Shown here piece after piece: positions 55,877-64,000 of a DNA stretch of 64,000 bases; positions within the stretch are counted from its first letter, which is position 1, and each line of letters opens with the position of its first letter. A model generated the notes under the pieces. The model saw only the letters and a list, made by a program, of their open reading frames with translations. It was not told the DNA's origin and did not search any database. Position numbers and translations under genes: made by a program. Location: the NCBI GenBank assembly GCA_027489175.1, contig JAIYAE010000019.1:62001-126000 (forward strand). The letters run 5' to 3'. Origin of the DNA: Rhodobacter sp. GTDB lineage: Bacteria > Pseudomonadota > Alphaproteobacteria > Rhodobacterales > Rhodobacteraceae.

Positions 55877-56480
55877 GGCGTTGGATCATCAGGCGCATCG
55901 AAACCGACGGCAAGGCATCGTTCTTCTGTCCGTATTGGCCGGGGTCATTCTGCTTGCCGCGCTGGCCGGAACGCTTGGTGCACGCGCCGCAGCCACCACG
56001 GCTGTCCTGGGGCGGTTGGCAGAACAGCACCGCCTTGCTTTGGCCGAAGTCTCGGTTGTAAGCCGCGTCCGATCCGGCGGGGTTACTGCAGACGGTGTGC
56101 CCGTCACGTTTGAACAGGGCGGTTACGTCTTCGAAGTCCGCGCCACCGACGTTGAGGGGTTGGTGGACCTTTACCTTGCGCCGGAACAAGTGCTGCGGTT
56201 GTTGCCAGTGGACGAAGCGGTCGTGTCTCGCCGAAATGCCATGCGGTCGCAATTGCCGCCCGGGGACCGCTATCTTTCAGAAGCCCAGACGATGGCTGCG
56301 ATGGGTCTGGATGCGGCCGACCGCGCGCGGCTTGCCCCCCTTGTGACGCAACGCGCGCGCACCGGCGAGATCAACCAAGCACTGGCTCCGCCAGAAATTC
56401 GTAGAAAAGATATGCAATTGATTGAACAGGATATAGCGGGCGGGGACCTGGCTGAAGTCACAGTTCGCTTGTTACCCTGA
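55875..56480 (+). CDS. gspK: Minor pseudopilin, GspK-like
   Basis: 201 residues: RRQG|IVLLSVLAGVILLAALAGT, lacking Glu at position 5 as is usual for GspK, then the large insert domain with VRATDVEGLVDLYLAPEQVLRLLPVDEAV. GspK caps the tip and is shorter here than the usual 300 residues. Two starts are possible: ATG 55875 or ATG 55845 (30 bases up, inside gspO). Last T2SS gene; the IS6 remnant follows at 56549. Confidence 0.72.
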   Translation: MALDHQAHRNRRQGIVLLSVLAGVILLAALAGTLGARAAATTAVLGRLAEQHRLALAEVSVVSRVRSGGVTADGVPVTFEQGGYVFEVRATDVEGLVDLYLAPEQVLRLLPVDEAVVSRRNAMRSQLPPGDRYLSEAQTMAAMGLDAADRARLAPLVTQRARTGEINQALAPPEIRRKDMQLIEQDIAGGDLAEVTVRLLP

Positions 56481-56548
56481 AGGCCGGGAAGGGTACTGTC
56501 ATAAGGACTTCGCTTGAGACGAGCGCGGTGCCTGGCTAGCCTTTCGGG

Positions 56549-57046
56549 ATGACCAAACGCTCCCCATTCCGGTCCTTCAAGACGAGCGCCGAGATCATTC
56601 GCTTGGCGGTGATGCTCTACATCCGGTTCCCGCTGTCGCTCAGGAACGTCGAGGATTTGCTGCACGAGCGTGGCGTCGAGATAAGCTACGAGACTGTGCG
56701 GTACTTGTGGAACAGGGTCGGCTCGATGTTTGCCTCGGAAATCAGGGTCGATCGCGACGGATCGGCTTCGGTCCTACGGCGCTGCCCTGAAGGACCTGGG
56801 GCGCGGCGATGACCGCGAGATGGGACGCTTGCTCAACAACCGAGCGGAGAACTCTCACCTGCCGTTCCGACGACGCGACCGTGCGATGTTGCGGTTCCGG
56901 CGCATGCATACGCTACAGAAGTTCGCTTCAGTCCATGCTTCGGTCCACAACCACTTTCCGAAGGAGCGCCACCTCCTGAATCGCAACACCTGCAAGCAGA
57001 CCCGCGCAGCCGCACTCGCTGAGTGGCGCGGCCGTCTCGTTGCCTG
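56549..57046 (+). pseudogene. IS6-family transposase remnant with internal deletion
   Basis: The N-terminal part (MTKRSPFRSFKTSAEIIRLAVMLYIRFPLS) runs to about 56748, then the sequence continues in another frame with TDRLRSYGAALKDLG, NNRAENSHLPFRRRDRAMLRF and QKFASVHASVHNHF. About 70 residues in the middle, including the first catalytic Asp region, are missing, so it is inactive. Inverted ends were not found. It sits next to the right att repeat. Confidence 0.88.
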
Positions 57047-57093
57047 ATTGAACGCTGGGGTTGGGGTAACGGAGACTGGTTCTCATTCGTCCC

Positions 57094-57116
57094 GTCTCTC
57101 CGCCACTTACTCTTGA
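57094..57116. repeat. Right attachment repeat
   Basis: GTCTCTCCGCCACTTAC followed by TCTTGA, 22 of 23 bases identical to 41448-41470. The preceding bases (GGTTCTCATTCGTCCC) look like a worn T arm, but there is no full tRNA here. Confidence 0.85.
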
Positions 57117-57442
57117 AAACGTTGATTATCTTGCAGCGTTTTGTCGCTCAGGCCCAATAGAGAGCTCTTTGCATTAGGAAAGACGGCAAACCCGTCTTTG
57201 CTTGGGGTCCCTGACTGGCGGGCCTCCCCGGCGGTTCCGCCATGGTATTCGTTGGAAAATCGCCCTGCCCCTTGGCCTTTTCTTGCGGTTGGAACGACTG
57301 AAGCCTGCAAGCCGAAATGCGCCAGTCGGGGCAGTTGAGGCAATGCCTTGCAAGTGCGATAGTGCTACCCTGCCGGCATAGCTCCAAGTGGCTTGTTTTC
57401 ACCTTCCAGGGTTTGCGGAAGGTAATGGAGGTCTAGGGTGGT
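57117..57442. other. Spacer right of the island
   Basis: About 325 bases before the end of the histidine-kinase gene. It holds the terminator-like hairpin at 57179-57199. Minus-strand frames (57148-57402 and others) have no convincing features. I see no integrase fragment. Confidence 0.45.
57179..57199. terminator. Bidirectional terminator-like hairpin
   Basis: AAAGACGG-CAAAC-CCGTCTTT: an 8-bp stem with A-rich and T-rich bases on the two sides. It lies 240 bases downstream of the minus-strand histidine-kinase gene and 60 bases outside the right att repeat. Confidence 0.5.
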
Positions 57443-60076
57443 CTAATTTGCAGAGGGGGCCGCACTGTCCGAGATGGGTCTACCCTGGTCTGACGGTGCC
57501 ACCCTTGCCAGGCGCTCAATCTCTTTTCTTGTCGCTGCCCATATCTGGGCAAGGTCGAGAAGCCGCGTTTCGGCAGCGGTGGTCTGGCCGCTACGATAGT
57601 TGTCTTCCAGCGCCTGAAGACAGGTCCGAAGGTGGGTCGCGCCCAGGACCGATGCGGATCCCGCCAGCTTGTGAACCGCCTGGGCACGGGCCACATCAGG
57701 CTCGGCTGCCCAAGACGCCGAAGTGGTGCGGTTGACCAGCGCTTCGGCTTCGGTGCGGAAGGCAGTCAGGAGTTGCGCGGCCTTTGCGGGGCCAAGCTGT
57801 TCCGAAAGGTCGGCGAAGACGGTCGAGATGCTGGATGAAGCTGTGTCAGCGACGGGCGGCGCATGGTTGGCCCGGGCCAGTGCCCGCTGCAGAGTGGACA
57901 TTGACAGGGGCTTTAGCAGGATGTCGTTGATCCCGGCAGCAAGAAATCGGCGTGTGTCTTCTGGCAGGGCATGGGCGGTGAGGGCGATGATCGGGGTGGC
58001 GTGGTTTGGCCCTTCGGTGCCGCGCACAATGCGGGTCGCCGCCACGCCATCCAGTTCGGGCATGCTGACGTCCATCAGGATCACATCAAAGGCCTGCATG
58101 TTGGCCAGGTGGACCCCTTCGCGGCCGTCATGCGCCTCAATCACCTGGTGTCCGGCCTTCTGCAGCATTTCGCGCGCCACAAGCCGGTTGATCTGGTTGT
58201 CCTCAACCAAAAGCACGCGCATCGGCTGCAGAGGGGTGACGGGGTCGGACGGCGCAGGAGTGAGCGTGCCGGCAGCATCATCTTTCAGGTCGGGCTGGAC
58301 GTGAGAACCGATTGGCAGGCGGACCCAGAACAGGCTGCCTTCGCCAGGCTCGCTGTCGACCCCGATCTCGCCGCCCATGGCCTCGACGAACCGACGCGAG
58401 ATCGCAAGGCCGAGGCCCGTTCCCGCAGCCTGGCGGCTGTAGCTGGTGTCAAGAGTCTGGAACTCATCGAAAATGCGCTCATGGTCGGATTCGGCAATGC
58501 CGATGCCGGTGTCTATGACCCGGAATTCCACCTGCTGGCTATCAGCGATCGTGTCACATTCGACAAGGATCTCGCCGTGGCGGGTGAACTTGTTGGCATT
58601 GCCGACAAGGTTCAGGATCACCTGACGCAACCGCAGCGGATCGACGAGGATCTGGTCCGGCGCAGACGAGGTGTTGCACTTGATCTGGTTGCCGTTTGCT
58701 TCGATCATATGACGTTGGCTTTCCACCAGTTCCTGAAGAAGGCCGGCTGGATCGATCTCGGTTTCCTGCAGGTCCAGTTGCCCCGCCTCGGCGCGGGACA
58801 TGCTGAGCACGCCGTTGACATGGTGGAGCAAAAGCGAGGCTGACGTCTTCATCGCCGCGATGAACCGCTCTTGCTTTGCTGAAAGGGTGGAGTCTTGCAA
58901 AAGTTCGATCGTGCCGAGGATGCCATTCAGCGGCGTGCGCATCTCATGGCTCATCACCGCAAGAAGCTGGGCTTTCGCCAGCTCTCCGGCAACCGCGCGG
59001 TCGCGTGCCAGGATCAGTTCCTGTTCAGAGGCAACCCGGTCCGAAATGTCGCGCAGGAACGAGACGAAGATTTCGCGTCCGCCAAAGGTGGCCGAGGACA
59101 GCGAGAGTTCGACGGGGAAGATCGTTCCGTCCTTTCGGCGGGCTTCCATCCGGATCAGACCCTTGCCGACGACATGGCGTTCTCCGGTCTTGCGGTAGCG
59201 TTTCATGCCGGCGTTATGGGCGGCCCGCATATGTTCAGGCACCACGAGATCGGCCATGTCCTGACCGATAGCCTCGGCGCGCGCATAGCCGAAGACCCGC
59301 TCGGCCGCGCCGTTGTATTCGATGACCCTGCCGTCGATATCCGTTGCGATGATCCCGTCCAGTGAGGTGGCGATCACCTCTTCAAGCCGGTTGCGGGCAT
59401 CGCCAGCCACCCTTTCCGACCGGATGCTGCGGCGGAACATTGCCATCAGGATCGCGATTCCGCCCAGAAGCGCGAGCACCAGCGCGAGGGTAAAATAGCC
59501 GATGCTGGCAAGGGTTCTGGCGACACTTTCGCGCTTGGCATCTGAATCGGCGGCATAGAAGCGGACGCCAAGCAGCGAGAAATCCCGTCCGGTGGCCCGA
59601 AGGGCTTCGACGTCGCGGGACAGGTCAGGAAGATGGGCAACAAGGGCGTCGTCTGGCCCGTCGATCGACGGGGTGTGGCGGTCAAGAAAAGCGCTCAGTA
59701 GGGCCAGGCTTTCCGCAGCTTCGGGGCTGTTGCGCAGGTTGGCGAACTGGTTGCTTTCGGCAATCAGGCGGATACGGCTGTAGACAATGTCAAAGCGACG
59801 CCGAACCTCGGCAAGGTTTGGCACCAATTGATGTTCGGCGTCGTGGATGGCCACCTGAAGCGCCAGAAGCTCGACTTCCGACTGCACCAGCGACCACTGC
59901 GTCGTGTCCGAGTTTGCCACGGCCAGCGCTTCGACTTCGCGTTGGACGGTGTTGGCAAGGAAGGTGATGGAAAGGACGCAGAGGACGATCCCGACCAGCG
60001 CTGCCGAGAGCACGACCGTCGGCAAGGCCCGCATCCGGCGCCTGCGCGATCTGTCCTGTTTGATGCCCAATGCCAT
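57443..60076 (-). CDS. Hybrid sensor histidine kinase with receiver and HPt domains
   Basis: 877 residues. Two membrane helices (about 20-40 and 200-222) flank a periplasmic helical sensor of about 160 residues; then PAS ([31 protein letters not shown]), HisKA with HEMRTPLNG, ATPase ([23 protein letters not shown]), a receiver ([11 protein letters not shown]), and HPt ([14 protein letters not shown]). ATG 60076 follows AGAGGCGAAG. The oxidoreductase gene at 60106-60624 is just upstream on the same strand and the regulator is divergent, so they probably act together. Confidence 0.94.
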   Translation of the reverse strand: MALGIKQDRSRRRRMRALPTVVLSAALVGIVLCVLSITFLANTVQREVEALAVANSDTTQWSLVQSEVELLALQVAIHDAEHQLVPNLAEVRRRFDIVYSRIRLIAESNQFANLRNSPEAAESLALLSAFLDRHTPSIDGPDDALVAHLPDLSRDVEALRATGRDFSLLGVRFYAADSDAKRESVARTLASIGYFTLALVLALLGGIAILMAMFRRSIRSERVAGDARNRLEEVIATSLDGIIATDIDGRVIEYNGAAERVFGYARAEAIGQDMADLVVPEHMRAAHNAGMKRYRKTGERHVVGKGLIRMEARRKDGTIFPVELSLSSATFGGREIFVSFLRDISDRVASEQELILARDRAVAGELAKAQLLAVMSHEMRTPLNGILGTIELLQDSTLSAKQERFIAAMKTSASLLLHHVNGVLSMSRAEAGQLDLQETEIDPAGLLQELVESQRHMIEANGNQIKCNTSSAPDQILVDPLRLRQVILNLVGNANKFTRHGEILVECDTIADSQQVEFRVIDTGIGIAESDHERIFDEFQTLDTSYSRQAAGTGLGLAISRRFVEAMGGEIGVDSEPGEGSLFWVRLPIGSHVQPDLKDDAAGTLTPAPSDPVTPLQPMRVLLVEDNQINRLVAREMLQKAGHQVIEAHDGREGVHLANMQAFDVILMDVSMPELDGVAATRIVRGTEGPNHATPIIALTAHALPEDTRRFLAAGINDILLKPLSMSTLQRALARANHAPPVADTASSSISTVFADLSEQLGPAKAAQLLTAFRTEAEALVNRTTSASWAAEPDVARAQAVHKLAGSASVLGATHLRTCLQALEDNYRSGQTTAAETRLLDLAQIWAATRKEIERLARVAPSDQGRPISDSAAPSAN

Positions 60077-60105
60077 CTTCGCCTCTTGCCGACCGCCGCG
60101 CCCGG

Positions 60106-60624
60106 TCAATCGTCCGTGACGTCAAGCCTGACCAGCTGCCAGATGCTGCGCGAGAAGATCACTTCGGCCTGATAGTCCTTGTTCAGATCATAAGGATAGA
60201 CCACCCAGAGCGGACCTTTCTCACGAACCGACATTGGCTGGCCGTTCTGAAGATAGGCCAGGATCGGGCCGTTTTCGACCGCGTCAGAGACGGGAATGTC
60301 GATGGCGTAGTCATTGATCGCCGTTGCCTTGAGCGAGCCTTCGGCCACGCCCAGCACCTCCATCAGCCGGTGCAGCGAGACGCCCGTGAAGGACTGCACG
60401 CCGTCGGTCCAGGGGGTTGAGGTCTGGTAGGTGACCTCTCCCAGGGCCTTCAGCATTTCGGCATCAAAGACCGCGCTGTCACCCTGGTTGGTGACCTGAA
60501 TGTCGCCGGTCACGGTCAGCACGATTTCACCGGTTGGCACTGGCAGGGCTTCGGCGGCAACGGGTCCGGCGGCAAAGACAGCGACCGCTGTTGCGGCAAC
60601 AATGTTTCTGATCATGGCAAACAT
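60106..60624 (-). CDS. Small exported protein with oxidoreductase molybdopterin-binding domain
   Basis: 172 residues: signal peptide (ending VFAAGPVAA), then a domain like the sulfite-oxidase molybdopterin fold: GEVTYQTSTPWTDGVQSFTGVSLHRLMEVLG, and GPLWVVYPYDLNKDYQAEVIFSRSIWQLVRLDV. There is no conserved Cys that would ligand Mo, so it may be a binding or sensing protein rather than an enzyme. ATG 60624 follows GAGG. It precedes the histidine kinase in an operon and may feed it a signal. Confidence 0.78.
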   Translation of the reverse strand: MFAMIRNIVAATAVAVFAAGPVAAEALPVPTGEIVLTVTGDIQVTNQGDSAVFDAEMLKALGEVTYQTSTPWTDGVQSFTGVSLHRLMEVLGVAEGSLKATAINDYAIDIPVSDAVENGPILAYLQNGQPMSVREKGPLWVVYPYDLNKDYQAEVIFSRSIWQLVRLDVTDD

Positions 60625-60846
60625 CAAACAACCTCACGAGCGTACGAGCTTGATATGTCCTTTCGCATACTTGGACCGATCGGTCACCCGATCATCGGGA
60701 TAGGTCGCTATCCTTTCGTATAGGATCTGCGCGCAATCGAGACGCCCCCCTCTTCGTTTGGCACCGCGACGCCGTGCAGGATAACGGTTAACTCTGTTCC
60801 CCTGCGGCAGCTTTGCATCCGCATAACGCAAGATACCCGTTGGAGT

Positions 60847-61524
60847 ATGAGTCACATGCAATCCGTTCCCCTTGCCAGACAACGCCAGTTGACGGTCGTT
60901 TCCCAAGCGCCCAGAGTTGCTGGCATGCGTGTGATGATTGCCGATGACCATGATCTTGTGCGCGAGGCGATCGCCTCGTTCCTGCAAGGCGAGGGTGTCG
61001 CAGAGGTTGTGACCGTGCCAAACCTGCAGGATGCGATCCGGGCCGCCGATGAAGGTGGCAGCTTCGACCTGGTGCTCCTTGACTACAACATGCCCGGCAT
61101 GAACGGCCTTGAGGGCCTGGCGCTGATGATCGCCGCCAATGACCAACGCCCGGTGGCGATCTTGTCTGGCACCGCCTCGCGCGCTTTGGCGGAACAGGCG
61201 ATCAAGGCCGGTGCGGCGGGATTTGTTCCGAAGACGATGTCCTCACGCTCGATGGTCAGCGCGGTGCGGTTCATGGCTGCGGGCGAGGTCTATGCCCCGT
61301 TCAACTTCATGCAGCAAGCCGACACCAGCAGCGGAAACCTGAGCCAGCGCGAGACGGATGTGCTGCGCGGGTTGAGCGAAGGCAAGTCGAACAAGGAAAT
61401 CGCCCGCGACCTGGATCTTCAGGAAGTGACGATCAAGCTGCATGTAAAAACGCTCAGCCGGAAGCTGAACGCGAAGAACCGCACGCATGCCGCGATGATC
61501 GCACGCGAAATGAACCTTATCTGA
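60847..61524 (+). CDS. LuxR/NarL-type response regulator
   Basis: 225 residues: receiver domain with DD (VMIADDHDLVREA), phospho-acceptor D in LVLLDYNMPGMNG, K in AGFVPKTMSS, then a LuxR helix-turn-helix (LSQRETDVLRGLSEGKSNKEIARDLDLQEVTIKLHVKTLSRKL). ATG 60847 or 60856 begin the protein. It is divergent from the histidine-kinase operon with a 222-base spacer and is its probable partner. Confidence 0.93.
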   Translation: MSHMQSVPLARQRQLTVVSQAPRVAGMRVMIADDHDLVREAIASFLQGEGVAEVVTVPNLQDAIRAADEGGSFDLVLLDYNMPGMNGLEGLALMIAANDQRPVAILSGTASRALAEQAIKAGAAGFVPKTMSSRSMVSAVRFMAAGEVYAPFNFMQQADTSSGNLSQRETDVLRGLSEGKSNKEIARDLDLQEVTIKLHVKTLSRKLNAKNRTHAAMIAREMNLI

Positions 61525-61597
61525 TCTGACGGAAGGGATGCGCTGTCTGCCCGGGCCCGGCTTTTGCCGCAGGCCGCGGTGTCGGCTTCGCCCAGCC

Positions 61598-64000
61598 ATG
61601 ACCCAGACCCTTGACCAAACCCAAGAGCTTGACCCCGGCGAAGACAGTGCCGGGCTGCGACTGCTTTTGGTCGCGCTGGCGGCGACGGCCCTGTTTCATG
61701 GCGGGCTTTTGCCCTTCACCCATGGCAATACCTACGACGCCTTCATCCACATGTTCTTTGCCGACCATTACCACCGCAGCTGGTTCGACCCGTGGGAGCC
61801 GCGCTGGTACACCGGCTTTTCGGTAACTTCGTATCCGCCCGGCACGCATATGGCCATCGCGGCGCTGAACAGCTTGGTCCCCCTTCGCGCGGCCTTTGTG
61901 GTGGTGCAGCTTGGTGGGCTTTTGCTGCTGATCACGGGCGTCTACCGATTTGCGCTTCTGTGGGTTCCCCCGCGGGCGGCAGGTTATGCGGCGCTGTCGG
62001 CGGTGCTGGCCTCGTCGATCTCCGAGACGGTGCATCTGTTCGGGCAACTGCCGACGATCTGTTCGCTGGGCATCTTCCTGAACGGCCTGCCTTATGTCTA
62101 TCGCTGGATCGTGTACGGCGGTTGGCGCAGTTGTGTGGCGGCAGTGATCTTTTCGGCCGCGACGACGGCGGCGCATCATGTGACGACGATCTTTGGCGGC
62201 GTTCTATTCATCCTGCCCTTGGGCCTGCATGCGCTGAAGGCTGTGTCCGAGATCCGCCCGGCCAAGGGACGTTCATGGTTCTATGCGGGCTGGCGTTTTG
62301 TTCCGCCTCTGGCCCGGGGCGCTGTGCTGGCAGTCCTGATGCTGGGCGCGATCGTGCTGACCGTGTTCCCGTACTGGTACTGGTCGGTCACCGACCCGAT
62401 CACCCAGGTGTCGATCCCGCACGGCAGCCGGGAAAGCTTTCTTGAGCGCCTCGACCTTGGCCTTGTGTTCTTCGTCATCCCTTGGGGCGTGGCGATCCTG
62501 TACCTGCCCTATGCGATCTACAAGACGGCGACCACGCGACTGTGGCCGCTGGGCCTGTCGCTGATGCTTTGCGTTCTTCTGGGCACTGGTGGCACTACCC
62601 CCCTGCCCCGCGTGATCCTGGGCGGAGCTTTCGACATCCTGACGCTTGACCGCTTTACCTTCTGGGCGACGATCCTGATCCTGCCGTTCCTCGGCCTCAT
62701 GTTCGACGGGCTGCTGCACGGCCGGTCGCGCCAAGCCATCGTGCAGGCCTTTGGCAATGGCAGTCACCGGCTTCTGGTCGGCGGCATCTTTGCCGCGATG
62801 GTGGGGATGGCGGTCCTGCCCGCCGTTCTGCCGCGCATGCAGCCGACCCAACCCGAGTTTGTCGACCCTGCCCCCGTTGCCCGCTTCATGGCCGAGGATG
62901 AGCATGACCGCTGGCGGTATCTGACCCTCGGCCTTGGTGACCAGTTTGCGTATCTGTCGTCCCAGACGACGGCGCTTTCGGTCGACGGCAACTATCATTC
63001 CGCCCGCCGCCTGCCCGATCTGACGCGGTTTTCGGTCGAGCGGCTGGAGAATGCCAAGTACCTGGGCGTTCCCGGGCTTGGGTCACTTCGCCAGTTTCTG
63101 GTCAACGCCGAGCGGTACAACCTGAAATATGTCTTCTCAAACGACGCGTTCTACGACCCGCTTTTGCACTTCACCGGCTGGACGCGGCTGAACCGGCTGG
63201 GCAATGGCATCGTGGTCTGGGAAAAGCCCGACATCCCGCCGCTGCCTCTGGTCCTGCCCCGCCGCGACATCCCGGCCATACATGCCTTGATGTGGGGTGT
63301 GTTGCCGCCACTGGCGTTGATCGCGGCGGCGCTGGTGTTCCTTGGCTCGGCCCTGCAGCGGACCTTTGGTGCAAGGCCTGGTGAGTTCCGGCCCGTTGCG
63401 CGCGGTGAGACCGGGTTCAGCAATCCTGCCCGCGTGCAGCGTGTGGTTCTGGGGCTGGCTGTCTTTGCCCTTGTCGCCGCAGCATTTCTGGGCTGGACGA
63501 TCCGCGAAAGACTGCTGCGCCCCGAACCTGCGGAAGCGGTGATTACCGCCTATTTCGGCGACCTGGATTTCCGCCGGCATGAGGCGGCCTTTGCCCGGCT
63601 TGACCCTGAAACGCGTGGCCGGTTCGAGGATGCGCAGTTCAGCTGGCGCTGGACCGGCGGACTTGTCGCGTCCTATGGCAAGCTGTCCGGCGTTACAGTC
63701 ACCCCCTTGCGGCGCGACGGGGCCATCGCGGACTTTACTGTGGCGCTGGACTGGCTGACCCCGCTTGACCAGCACCGGCAGACGCTGACGGTCCGCACGA
63801 TCCTGCGCGATGGCATATGGTACATCGCGCCCACGGCCTTGCGCCCGGTGCAGACGCCGCTGCTTTTGCTACGGCAAGAGGTGCTGGACCTTAACGTTGT
63901 CGGTCGCCGTCAGCCCCGGCCCGAGACCGACCTTCACCGTGACCGGCTGGACCGCCCACGCATCGCCATCAGCGGCGCGCGTCTGGTCCGCCATGATGAC
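61598..64000 (+). CDS. Large polytopic membrane protein, 3' end outside window
   Basis: An open frame of 801 codons with no stop up to the edge. It starts MTQTLDQTQELDPGED, then a first helix and FTHGNTYDAFIHMFFADHYHRSWFDPWEPRWYTGF, an early charged stretch like the acceptor loop of GT-C glycosyltransferases and related membrane proteins, followed by about ten helices. The end part (from about 63530) is a soluble alpha/beta domain. Family not recognised with certainty; a lipid-linked sugar transferase is a possibility. Codon use fits the flanks. Confidence 0.75.
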   Translation, partial: MTQTLDQTQELDPGEDSAGLRLLLVALAATALFHGGLLPFTHGNTYDAFIHMFFADHYHRSWFDPWEPRWYTGFSVTSYPPGTHMAIAALNSLVPLRAAFVVVQLGGLLLLITGVYRFALLWVPPRAAGYAALSAVLASSISETVHLFGQLPTICSLGIFLNGLPYVYRWIVYGGWRSCVAAVIFSAATTAAHHVTTIFGGVLFILPLGLHALKAVSEIRPAKGRSWFYAGWRFVPPLARGAVLAVLMLGAIVLTVFPYWYWSVTDPITQVSIPHGSRESFLERLDLGLVFFVIPWGVAILYLPYAIYKTATTRLWPLGLSLMLCVLLGTGGTTPLPRVILGGAFDILTLDRFTFWATILILPFLGLMFDGLLHGRSRQAIVQAFGNGSHRLLVGGIFAAMVGMAVLPAVLPRMQPTQPEFVDPAPVARFMAEDEHDRWRYLTLGLGDQFAYLSSQTTALSVDGNYHSARRLPDLTRFSVERLENAKYLGVPGLGSLRQFLVNAERYNLKYVFSNDAFYDPLLHFTGWTRLNRLGNGIVVWEKPDIPPLPLVLPRRDIPAIHALMWGVLPPLALIAAALVFLGSALQRTFGARPGEFRPVARGETGFSNPARVQRVVLGLAVFALVAAAFLGWTIRERLLRPEPAEAVITAYFGDLDFRRHEAAFARLDPETRGRFEDAQFSWRWTGGLVASYGKLSGVTVTPLRRDGAIADFTVALDWLTPLDQHRQTLTVRTILRDGIWYIAPTALRPVQTPLLLLRQEVLDLNVVGRRQPRPETDLHRDRLDRPRIAISGARLVRHDD

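Larger units (their letters stand above)
41448..57116. mobile_element. Genomic island at tRNA-Ser with a type II secretion and multicopper-oxidase module
   Basis: Bounded by 23-bp direct repeats that begin in the tRNA-Ser 3' end (41448-41470 and 57094-57116, one mismatch). Contents: Sel1-repeat protein, an IS5-family element, SCO-cytochrome c fusion, multicopper oxidase, 11 type II secretion genes and an IS6-family pseudogene. No tyrosine integrase is visible between the repeats, so it was either lost or acts in trans. Parts such as 41460-42600 and 46960-47290 look less GC-rich than the flanks. Confidence 0.8.

Noticed and set aside
56730..57047. Independent gene in the C-terminal frame of the IS6 remnant
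   Set aside because: It is the continuation of the transposase after a frame change and internal deletion.
57060..57105. A second tRNA gene at the right island end
   Set aside because: Only the acceptor end and a degraded T arm remain; no anticodon or D arm. Treated as an attachment-site copy.
41448..57116. Interpreting the secretion genes as a Tad or type IV pilus locus
   Set aside because: GspG C-terminal signature, GspC and GspM/L order, and presence of I, J and K pseudopilins fit type II secretion better; no PilT, PilM or TadA-type gene is present.

Overview
The window is high-GC, gene-dense DNA of an alphaproteobacterium, most likely order Rhodobacterales. This rests on the ctrA-pathway phosphotransferase ChpT, olsB/olsA ornithine-lipid genes, a DUF2585 protein, the rplU-rpmA-acetyltransferase-obgE-proB-proA order, and typical alphaproteobacterial palindromic intergenic repeats. 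No database search was possible; family calls come from motifs and protein architecture.

Layout. 1-7.6 kb: a 5'-truncated alpha-2-macroglobulin gene and its usual partner pbpC. 7.7-12.2 kb: thiolase, an MFS transporter, DUF2585, small exported or membrane proteins and a metallophosphatase. 12.3-16.6 kb: the serine pathway (serA and serC on minus, serB on plus). 16.9-21.1 kb: TauE/SafE-type transporter, alternative oxidase, ZapE, VOC and aldo-keto reductase genes. 21.2-27.6 kb: one minus-strand operon with a GntR regulator, ADP-ribosylglycohydrolase, PfkB kinase and polyamine-type ABC importer, divergent from a kynureninase-like gene. 28.9-41.2 kb: housekeeping genes (lytic transglycosylase, trmJ, thiE, olsAB, chpT, proAB, obgE, rpmA, rplU, DUF2059).

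41.4-57.1 kb is the striking part. A tRNA-Ser(CGA) gene is followed by about 15.6 kb bounded by 23-bp direct repeats (22/23 identical) that copy the tRNA 3' end, the signature of a genomic island integrated at a tRNA. It carries a Sel1-repeat protein, an apparently intact IS5-family element, a two-gene unit (a Tat-signal multicopper oxidase and a SCO1-cytochrome c fusion), an 11-gene rearranged type II secretion system (E on minus; L-M-C-D-F-I-J on plus; O-G on minus; K on plus) and a broken IS6-family transposase. The simplest reading is a self-contained module for making a folded copper oxidase and moving it out of the cell. gspF has no ATG/GTG/TTG at its expected N-terminus and seems to start at ATC.

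57.4-64 kb: a hybrid histidine kinase with a small molybdopterin-domain protein, a divergent LuxR-type response regulator, and a large polytopic membrane protein that runs off the right edge.

Several dispersed intergenic elements stand out: two near-identical stacks of three perfect hairpins, an element combining a GC hairpin with a GATATTT/GAGTATTT motif, REP-like palindromes, and a 130-bp inverted-repeat element beside a duplicated pbpC 5' end.
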